A stretch of DNA of 64,000 nt from Adiantum capillus-veneris. Lineage: Eukaryota; Streptophyta; Polypodiopsida; Polypodiales; Pteridaceae. The notes beneath the pieces were generated by a model. That model was given only the letters and a program-made list of their open reading frames with translations. It made no database searches and was not told the DNA's origin. The position numbers and the translations under genes were made by a program. Shown piece by piece: positions 54,401 through 64,000 of the stretch; within the stretch, counting starts at the first letter, position 1, and every line of letters starts with the position of its first letter. The stretch covers positions 111,499,469 through 111,563,468 of the forward strand of contig CM043951.1 in assembly GCA_014529385.2 (NCBI GenBank), in the 5' to 3' direction.

Positions 54401-56395
54401 GTACTCAACATATTTTGAATCAACTCTTTCTTCTCTAGCAGTTCCTGTTTAGGTTGCATTAAATAACTCTTCAAGTTGCTCTAAACGGCTTGAAGCATTT
54501 ATGTTCCCTGATATTTGCAACACTTCACTTATTTCTTTTTGCTCCTCATCCAACAACAAGAATGACACTTCACCCTCATCACTAGAACTCAAAGCAGTGC
54601 TACTTTTTGAGTCTTTAGAACTATCATCACTGGTAGTTTCGGACTCCTCATTCTCACTCATATCTTCAAGTGCCATAGGTTGTTTGGTAGTCATATCAAA
54701 AACTCTCTTTCACCCTTCTTGTCATGCACCCCCCCGATTGGTGCCCTTGCACCAATCTTGCATGGCACCAACAGTTCTCAACCAAGGTTGTCCCAAAATG
54801 AGAGGAAAATCTCCCAGACCAGCTGGCATAACATGAAAGTTTACCATAACTTTCACGTTAAAAACTTCAACTTCTAAATTCTTGATCATTCCCAAACATT
54901 TCACTTTGGCATGGTTTGCTAGTGGAATCCAAAACCCAGATCTTCTGCATGTAATTAGACCTAATCTCTTGACACATGACTATGTGATCACACAAACTTG
55001 AGCACCTCCATCAATGTAGGCTTCTCCCATGCCCACACCTTTGTGCCAAGCGTTCACCACAAGATAGGTGTCGGGTAACTCTCTCACAGACAACACTTTG
55101 ACTTACCCATGCTTCGGCTCTTTTTTTGGATTCACTAATGCCTTCCACTACCTTTTAAGTCTGAGCACCATATTCAATAACTGTTCAAAAGTAAAATCCA
55201 CTTTCCTGCCAATGTAAGCTGTTTGGTCTTCTCCCACTGGTACATCCACCACCTCAAATCGTCTAAGAGGCTTTCTCTTCCTCTTGGATTTTGCATCTTT
55301 ACCCTCTTTCTCCTTCCCTTTCTTTGCACCCTTCCCTCTCTCTTTTGCCTACTGGCAGCACATCTGCTTCTTTCTTTTTGATTTTCACAACACCCACATG
55401 ACCACCAGAAGTTGAGGCTTGATTTTCCTGTCCAGTACGTTGATCTCCTCATATATCCAATGCATAAACATTAGCTCTATTAGGAATCTATTGAGGAAGT
55501 GGGAACATATCCCCTCCCATCCTTGTTGGCTTTGTACAATAAGTGCTAATATGACCAAGCTCATTGCAATTATAACAAGTGGGGATGAACCTTCTGTGTG
55601 GCTCAAAACCGCCTTGTCCACAAGACCAGCATTCGCATTAGACTAAGCTTCACATGCCTCAGCCATTCCCCTACGATGTCCACGACCACGACCACCTCCA
55701 CCACCAAGGACACTAAATCCTAATTCCTTTATCATGGTCATCATGTCATATTTTGTTCTAACTGTTCAGTACTAGGAGCCCTTTGAACAGGCTCGCTTCC
55801 TGCTTCTGCCTCATTCTCCTTCTTTTGGCTACCATTATTTTCCTCAGGGACCGCTTTCCCGTATTCATTAATCCTTTGAGCTTTCCATTCTCTCTCTTTG
55901 GCAATGGGGACTGCCTCCTTGAAGGTGACGAGTCTTTTCAGCTCAACTTTGAACTTCACACTTTCTATAAGGTTTTCCACAAAGCGGTCCTTCTGTAACA
56001 TGGATGGGGGAATCTCGTTTCCCAAACCCCGGGCCAATTTATCCCATAAATGGGTGACTGCATGACAAAATTATCAACACTTTGATTAGCCCTCTGAGTG
56101 TACCCCAAAATTTCATGTCATACTTCATCAAGTACTTTGATGGATCGGTATTGTGCCAGGAAAGCTTGCTTCACACGATTGTAGTCCAAAACCACCCCTG
56201 GATTTTGTGCCTGCATCAACGCCTCAAAATTGTGTAACCAAACTTTGTCTCATCCTATAAACTATATTGCAGCAGCCGCAACAATATAGCTCGGTCTAGT
56301 ATAATGCACAGTAAGCAATTGACTTCCAGCTTTTCAATAAATGTTTGTGCATTTTCATTAGGCAATCCATGAAACTGTGGGAACTCGTCTGCCAT
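51402..56395 (-). pseudogene. Tat/Athila-type gypsy gag-pol with dual RNase H, copy B
   Basis: Same order as copy A. Gag ATG at 56395, knuckle at 55577-55536, the 248-codon block with the additional RNase H at 53297-52551. Here the integrase keeps SDRG (second catalytic Asp, 52236-52234), but one T is lost from the run near 52383, shifting the frame after MTSKK. RT differs from A at a few residues (VVVTPKK against VVGTPKK; KKDPFPLP against KKDPSPLP), where B looks closer to the family consensus. It has only two 77-bp units. Nonfunctional like copy A, but by partly different lesions. Confidence 0.85.
52027..52180. repeat. 77-bp tandem duplication inside the integrase, copy B
   Basis: Two units, starting at 52027 and 52104, where copy A has three. 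Confidence 0.95.
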
Positions 56396-56693
56396 GTTTG
56401 ATTAACACAAAAACACTTACATGTGACGTCGAAAGCTCAAGGGATGTCGGTGGATCGCTCCACTACCTAATCCACCTCACAGTGGGTAACCCGGCCCCCA
56501 ATGCTTGGCTTCCCCAAACCTCGCAACCCTCCAAAGGCTGCAATCCAATTATACGAGCGCCTCAAGTGTTGTCCACAATTTGCACATGCATAAGCGGTTG
56601 TCCATAAGGACCCACATCTCTTTTACATTAATTTTCTGGAGAATAGACAATATTTCATAGTAATTGGAGCATAGGAGCAGTTGCTCCTGCCGA

Positions 56694-57235
56694 AAGATTC
56701 AGTGTCAACAGATGATGATTGGCTAGATGGAATGTACCTTCCCATCAAAGTGCAACTCAGCAACCATAACACAAATGAATTGGTCGATACAGGAGCTCGA
56801 GTAAATGCAGTCAATTATTCCACGTAGAAGAAAGCAACAAGTCAGTCTTTGACAGCAAGAATAGCGACAATAAAAGGATGCAAAAAGAACCCAACACCAA
56901 CATTGGGAGTAGTTAACTTAAACGTGATAATACATGGATGTTCATACCCTCATAAGTTTGTATGCTTATTAGATGAACACATGAATGAGACAATAATTCT
57001 TGGAATTTCATGGATGTGGACATACAAGGCAGTACCAGATTGGGATACGAATCAGCTCAAGCTATCACCTAAAGGCAGACAACTCATTGTTCCAATTGCA
57101 CCAAGCAAGGAGGAATGGAAAATAAGCTATCAACAGACCAAAACACAAAGTAATAAATCTTCTCCATCCTACCGACAATCAAATGCTACATGTAGCATGC
57201 AAGGAGTTAGGGATACTTGGGTATCGAAAGCATAG
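56694..57235 (+). pseudogene. Plus-strand retropepsin-like ORF, copy B
   Basis: Equivalent of 42390-42931, with the same DTGA site, the same in-frame TAG and the same IILGISWMW. One R-to-H change (CSYPHKF) is visible. The shared stop codon shows that the ORF was already broken before the duplication. Confidence 0.55.
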
Positions 57236-57800
57236 CTTAAGGACAAGCCGATTCAAATTTGGGTGCCCAAAACATCATTGACAATACCAAAGACGGTTCC
57301 AAAGGTCAAAACACAAAGACGAGCATCTCTGAGCAGGGAACCTAGCACGAAATGGATTTGTTAGAAAAAAGAGCACTTATCTTCTCGGCAAACAGGAAAC
57401 AAATCAAGCAATGGAGAGTTAAGCCTCATAAGCCTCAACTATACACTTCTACACCAAGCAAACCAAGGTATCAATGGCGAGTAAAAGATTAACAACAGCC
57501 AAAAGTGATACCAACATCTCAGAAAATTAGCGTGCTAGAGCATCCTGATGGCACAATCAAGCAAAGAGCACACAAGTTACAAGATTTGCTCTTTGGAACA
57601 CAGCATCAGAAAGATTTGACATCAGAACCCCTTGAGTTAATTACTCAAGACCCAACTCTTGCACAACATAATGGTTTGAAATGCATTGATCTTCAAAGCA
57701 TGGTAGAGCCAACCAAGGCTATGCATAGACACAATTGTTCAACCCATGCATACAGTCGGCCCGGAGTACACCATCTAGGAGGGGTAGAAGAGTATTAAGT
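57236..57800 (+). pseudogene. Tail of the plus-strand ORF, copy B
   Basis: Equivalent of 42932-43496, essentially identical, ending GVHHLGGVEEY before the PPT-like tract. Confidence 0.35.
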
Positions 57801-57836
57801 AATTAAGGGCAATGTTTGAAGAGGGAGGAAAAAGAT

Positions 57837-60800
57837 TGATGTTCACATGTGATTTTTTGAAAAATTACCTAATAATGCCCTTATAATTCATCAATAGAGA
57901 AAATTTAACTGATAATATCCTCCCCATGAATGTAAATAGTGTATATACTATCAAAAAACCATCAAAAAATAGTCATTTTCTATTATTTTCATCATTTTTC
58001 TCGATAGTGAGACTTAAAAATGGAGATATCCAACAAAAAATAATAAAGATATGTTTTTCAATGGAATTTCACTTTGCTTTTTAAGCACATTTTGTTATTT
58101 TCTTTGACTTTTTTAATAAACAGGTCAAAAATTAATAATAAATAGCAAAGGAGCTTAGATGGAAAAATTGAAAACACGGTGGTGATCAGAAAGTCAAGAC
58201 AGACAAGCACAACAAATTTCAATCAAATCGGGAAATGGAAACGGGAAGCCTAAATTAGGCGGCCATACCTACTTTTGCAGAATGAGCTACAGGAATCCGA
58301 TTGGGGAAATTTTTGATTCTAACATAGATTTCACGGCCTAGTAGGAGTAATAGGGGAATCTAGGGAAAAGTGGTTCGAGAAGTCGGAGTATAGATACCCA
58401 AGGTAAGCTCTCATTTCCACTTGTTGCCTTTGGAGAGAGAGATTTTCAACCTCTTTCGCGTTTCTTTTTCGGAGTCTATAGTCGTCCATTTTCAATGCCG
58501 TCTCACACGAGACATGAAGGGAAAGTTCTTTAATCATCAATGATCCATTTTGTATGGACGGAAGCTAGTCTAAGCCCCTAGAAAAAATCCTAGAATCCGA
58601 ACTGTGCACGAAGACCTACGACCAAAAATTGACCATAGAGGCTCGTCAGCTCAACCAAATCGGATGAGATTTGAATTGTAGCATGCCCCAACATAATAGA
58701 GCACTTCTATATTTCCAGCTGACCATTTGGCAAGGGTCGAGGGGGTCCCAAGTAGAAAATCTAGGTTTTTGGCAGATGCCAGATTTGCTTTCTAACTCCA
58801 CAGATGGCTTACCTACGAGGTCTATATACAATGTATATGATTGGTTTCATAAAATCATTCAAGCAAAGTCCTAAAAAAACGGCTCGAAGGTTAGAAAGCG
58901 TCAAATTTAACATACGAGGTCAAATCGACTCCAAATGAGCCAAAATTGGATGAGTTGCTTCACAACTATGTTGCGGACAAGTACATAGCTTTAAAAGTGA
59001 ATGACAACTGGACAGACAGGGTAGTCACAGAAATCGGTGATTTCAGAGTTGACAAAGCACAAAGTGATGCCGGCAAGACCAAACTTTACCAAATTCAATT
59101 TAGGACTTGTTTTAGGTGTATAGAATGTGTTTAGGTCAAAATTTTTAAGTTTTGCAATAAAAATGTGACTGCTGTAAATAATCACGATCATTTATTTTTG
59201 GACTAATTTGGCTTGAAAGTTGCATCATCACCTCACATATCATTTGTACACACCTATTACATGCCAAAATTCAAGTATGAGCCAAAATGATCACATATGC
59301 AAAGAAGTCTTTGCAAGCCAATTTCTTAGTTATGAGCCACATTTTCTGACCCAAATCACCCCATATCCCATACAAAAGGTCTATACAATGCATAGAACCA
59401 AGTTGTACCAAAAAATGTTCATTTTGGTAGAAAAGTTAATAATCGCGATTATTTACTTTTTGGCTAAAATGGGGGAAAAGTGTAACTTTGCCATCATAGA
59501 TCCAAAGTATATGATGTCCTAAGCCCACTAGCCAAATTTGAACAAATTTGGATCTTAAAATCTCAAAATCTCTTTACATCTACTGTTTCAGAGGCCTAAA
59601 GCCTAAATTTGGCACCATTTTTTCACCCAGTGCACTCAAATGAGGCCATATTTCACTCAGAGTATCAATTTGGTATATACTTCAAGCCTCAAATGCCAAA
59701 TTTGCAAACGTTAAAAAAGTTACTCAGTTGTAAATAATTGCAATTATTACAAATTAAACAAACAAGTCCTAATGGAATTTTTAACATTCCATTATGTCAA
59801 GTAAGGTTTTTATGTATACCGCATAGTAGCTTCCAAAGTTTGAGATATGCTATTAGTATGTAAACTTGGGGGGACTTTGCAATATGTCTAAACGGTCTCT
59901 CACTTGGTGCCGGCATAAACCAAAGCCAAGAGGGCCTATGTTGTATGTACCACAACTCTAGATCTACCAGGATCAATGGCTATGAGCTAGATTGAAGGAA
60001 GGATGAAAAAACTATATTGAAATTTTCTCTCAATCGAGCATGTGCTTCTAGATTTTGAGACAACTAGCCATAGATGGGCAGCAAGGTAGACAATTCAGAG
60101 CTCTTATTTTTGCATGTTTTTAATCTTCAATTTGGAAGGATCTCCTGAAAGACATAATGTGAAGCAAGTCTTATACGCCCTACGAAGGTACTACTCATTC
60201 ACTTATGATCAAGGGTAATGGCACATAGGTTTGGGAAGTTGGCATTCTTGTATGACAAGTTTCACTCATTCTTGAATGTCTCAACATTCATTTTGGATAG
60301 TGTAAAGGCACTTAAATGTATCGACTCAAATATTTCAGACCATTCTTGTCACCAAGGGTTTATATAATTATCACTCTATTTTTTCAAGTTGTATGTATGG
60401 AATGCCAATAGAGTGGACATAATTCCACTCAATAAATGTTTACACTTCAACTCTAACACTAGATACATTGTCATGGACATCATTCTCCACCTAACAGTCA
60501 AGGTGGACTAATTCCATGTGGTCATCACATGCACTCGAATCACATGTTCTTTAAGATGAGGTAAGATCTTATTTGTTTCCAGTGATTTTTATTGATAATT
60601 CTTCTACTGAAACTATTGTAAGGGGTACTTATAATAAACTTCTATTCAAATAGAGATTAATACTAGTATATTTTTGTGTGTTTGTTGCATATGACTACAT
60701 TGTCAAGCATTCATTATCAGTGGTTATATGCACAAGGAGTATGCATTACAGATTATGATTATTCTATTGCAAATAGACATGGTCTCACTATCAAAGCATC

Positions 60801-62811
60801 TTGTCTATGAGATAACATGATTCTTCTAAGACAACGTTGTCGTGCACTGACACGTACATAGTGGGAATGAATGCTACAAGATCTATCTTGCAACTTTTTA
60901 GATACATAAGTATAATTTCTATAATGTACATATGAATATCTAAGAATAATAATCATCTTTCTATCTCATCCTAATATTTATTTAAGGGTAACATATTTCT
61001 ACTTTACCGTTAGAAAGTACCACGGAAAAAAGCATCAATAGCTCCGCTTCTTTAACTTGGGACAAAAAGCATTGGTTCTTTCTTCTACTATCTCATTATC
61101 ATCTCACGTTTTAGCTAGATCCTATATCTAGAGTAGCTTCCAATATATATATATTCTATGCCTTGTTCATGTTTTTCTTATATTTCCTTTTAATAGTTAC
61201 TAGAAAGAAATCAAATCCAAGTGGGACACTAGCTTGCATGATTCTAAAAGATACACCTATTTTAATGCATTATTGCAAGGATGATTACAAAACTTTGTCA
61301 AGGAGAAATGTCATGCTTTCATATTGCATGAAATGAAAGTTTAGGCTAAGGGGACCACAAGGATTTTGCTGCCAAAAATGTATCCTATTTTGATGAATTA
61401 TTTACAGAAGGTTCCAATCCTAATTGGAAAAAGTATATTAAATGAGGGCCGTAGCTTATGAGTTGATTTTTTAACCCCTAGTTTTACTTTTTTATTTGGA
61501 GCCATAGTTGAGTAGATATGATCAAAATGGTGGATCCCAGTCTGCCCACATCAGGCAGGGACATCCCATTTCAAACTTTGCCAGTTCCTCTTCACACTGG
61601 CTCTTCTCTTTCTTGTGTAACCCTTGGGAGTTCCCTTCACCTATAAAAGGGGACCTCTTATTTCTTGAAATGTATTCAAGAGGGAGTGAGAGGATTCATG
61701 CCAGATTAGCCTTTAGTCCTACACTTACCTTTAAGGAAGGCTAGCTAAACTTGAAAGAATCCTTGTAAACATCAACTCTAATCAATCAAGGCCGAATTCT
61801 TCTATCTCTTGCCATCTTGATCAAATTGGCAAATACTCTTGATAGAATTGATAGGTAAGGTGTTTTTTTTCCTTTGTTATTTTGTTGATTTTTTTGTTTT
61901 TCATCTTCAAGTCTAATATATACCTCCATGTCTTCTACTACTTCTACCTCTACTCCTGTCTCCATCTCTCTTGTGTCCTAATTTTTTCTCTTGAAGGAAT
62001 TCAAGCAAAAACGCTCTATCAATAACCTTCTTGTGAAGAAATACTAATGCACAAGGTATATCTCTCTGCGCTATAGTTACATCTCTCCTTAAGGTATCCT
62101 TATTGCCTATGGGCAATAATAGGGCTTGGGAGGGAAACTTCTCTTCTCTTCACTTCTCTCATGTCTACATTTTGAGCATACTAGAGTTATCCTAGATGAG
62201 TAATCCATATGATGTAAACTTCTATCGCTTCCACTCTGTGCCATCTATTGCAATTAACGTATGGATAGTCGTAAAATACACTTTCAACAATGTACAATGT
62301 TTTTCATGAAGGCTCAATAAAATACTTCTTTCACCGGATCCCATCATACTACCCCTTATAGACTATAACTTTTCTTTTGACATAAGTGTAGTTATCTTTC
62401 TATGAACCAAGAGGATTTGTACACAAAATTAATCGCAAGCACTAGAAAAAACTTATATACTATGGTAAGCACAAAATTACAATTTTAAAGAACAATTCGC
62501 AGCATGTTTGGTATGCAAAAATTGAACGCCATTAACTCATCTATCAACCCTTTCATATTAGCCATGATATCATACGACCATAGCCTTGATATTTTCATCT
62601 TTGTTTTATTTTGATATTCTCTTTTGTGTTCTTTCTTAGTGTGTGTGATTGCAAGAGAGAAAGAATGGGGCTTCTTTGATTGTACTTATTTCCAAACCCT
62701 ACAGTTCATGGCATCTATGGTATAACGCCTTCATATAGTTTTTGAAGTTCTCTCACAAACTCTCACAGCCAAAAGCCCGGTGCTTTCGTGGCAAGACCGC
62801 AAACTTCTTGA
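57837..62811 (+). repeat. Long AT-rich LTR-like region, copy B
   Basis: Equivalent of 43533-48480, with the TATA box at about 61641 and a 52-bp extra segment at about 62163-62216 bounded by ATGT on both sides. Confidence 0.35.
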
Positions 62812-64000
62812 CAACATCAGTATAGGAAATCTCGCGTTTTAAAAACCAAATGATATCTAGTACATATGACTAGTACTACCTTTTTTTTGTCTTGGAAGTC
62901 TCTCTTCTTTCAATGGGAAGATATGATTATTTCAATGATCCATTTGTAAATAAGACTCCAACTTAAGAGGATATTCTCTGTTGTCTATAGCAATAGGTCA
63001 TGTGTCTTTAGGAGCATCTTTTTTGGGTTAGACTCAACTTGTGCATGGCAAGTTATAGCATAATTGTTAATTGTCACTTGATTGGCCTCTTTCAGACTTG
63101 TACCTTCAAGGAAAGAAGTTCTCAAATTCCAAGGGGTAGTATTTAAGTTCACTGTACCAAGCTGCTTACAATCACTATTGGTACCGTGGTAGACTATGCT
63201 AGTCTTAGCCACATAATGGTGTTAGTAGTTTTCTTTCAGAATCTGACTAAGGAGCTCAGATTCAAAGGAAACACCAAATATTCTCAGTTAAAGTTTTTTT
63301 ATCTTCAATAATCTATACTTTTGGTCAAACAAATATTGGACCTTTTGAGACAGCTTTTGCTTTGGTAATGTACCTTTGAGGATTGAAACTTTCCCTTGAC
63401 CTCCGGGTGAGTATATGGTATCTTTCACCTCATAGTACACATATACTTTATTTACTTTCCTTTTTGAAAATTCTTTGATTGAGCTTTACGAGTGAGTTGT
63501 ATATCCTGCAATGTTGTCATCCACTTAGCTCTTTAGATACATGACAAGGTCATGTATAAGCAAAGGATTTTATAAGGTGGTGTACTTAATACCACCTCAA
63601 AAGCCTCCTCTTTTTCATATTAACTATTCATTCTCATAAAATTGAGGCTCCACTCTCTACAATATAATTATAGGCCTACAAGATAGGTCCCGTTTGACCC
63701 ATGTTGTTAGTCACAAGATATGCAACATGATCTAGGACTCTAAAGGAGATCATGAAGTTTGGTTTAGCCAATGTGGAGCAAGATGTATGATTAAGGTTCC
63801 TCTCATGCTTGTAACTGAGTGTTTCAACTTATCTCCACATCCACGTATGTCTCGTACTTGATAGATTTACATTTATAAACATCCCTACATGAGACATATT
63901 CCACGTGAGAACAATATGAGTCTCTAAGAATAACACTTGTGTTTGTTTCCTCAATTATATGTTGCAATGATAGAGTCTCTAGGTGTTGGTCAAATCCTCT
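62812..64000. other. AT-rich DNA, no gene seen (unit B)
   Basis: Corresponds to 48481-49669. Only short ORFs without domains. Confidence 0.5.

Larger units (their letters stand above)
51379..64000. repeat. Unit B of the tandem duplication (continues past the window)
   Basis: Second copy of 37006 onwards. The window end corresponds to about 49669 in unit A, so roughly 1.7 kb of the unit is missing here if the duplication is complete. Confidence 0.9.

Noticed and set aside
37006-64000. LTR-sharing tandem array like the one at 24-33 kb
   Set aside because: Possible, but the homology breaks at 37006/51379 in the middle of pol-flanking sequence, so a simple tandem duplication is more economical. 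The data right of the window are needed to decide.
1-64000. CRISPR arrays, operons, rRNA genes
   Set aside because: No regularly spaced short repeats with unique spacers, no bacterial-type gene clusters and no rRNA sequence seen; content is that of a plant nuclear genome.

Overview
The window is repeat-rich nuclear DNA from a land plant. Evidence: Ty1/copia and Ty3/gypsy elements primed from initiator tRNA-Met, a CACTA (En/Spm) transposase of the Transposase_21/TNP2 type, a Tat/Athila-type gypsy with a second RNase H, a tRNA-derived SINE candidate, and a fragment of a plant-type PPR gene. The PPR style and the dense CT/CA/G microsatellites would suit a fern or another large-genome lineage, but that is inference. 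I see no ordinary, intact host gene; nearly all recognisable coding sequence belongs to mobile elements.

Layout. 1-7898: end of a CACTA element (transposase on the minus strand) split by a 5.5-kb copia element (69-5547). 7899-11137: a direct repeat pair around AT-rich DNA. 11140-15060: a very stable hairpin (11612-11742), a doubtful small gene (12052-12374), a 123-bp tandem duplication, a (GT)(GA)G42 tract and a SINE-like unit. 16370-17210: decayed minus-strand copia gag. 17280-21744: a block bounded on the right by a CACTA terminus, holding minisatellites, tRNA-like tandem repeats, a solo gypsy LTR (18957-19848), a 334-bp foldback and a Ser/Thr/Pro-rich ORF.

22060-36004: two ~0.85-kb LTR-like direct repeats enclose a broken non-autonomous element. 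Into it is inserted a tandem chromovirus-type gypsy array (24293-33002): LTR, intact 1588-aa gag-pol, shared LTR, truncated gag-PR, partial LTR, with one perfect 5-bp target duplication (CAAAA) around the whole array. The right half of the host element carries a PPR fragment.

37006-64000: a 14,373-bp unit (37006-51378) followed in direct orientation by a near-identical second copy that runs off the window. Each copy carries a minus-strand Tat/Athila-type gag-PR-RT-RNaseH-aRNH-IN pseudogene, then a plus-strand protease-like ORF, a polypurine tract and a long AT-rich LTR-like stretch with a TATA box.

The main interest is structural: nested insertions whose interrupted reading frames can be rejoined on paper, two independent tandem amplifications, hairpins able to seed small RNAs, and gene capture. 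ORF boundaries and identities come from reading the sequence; no database search was run.
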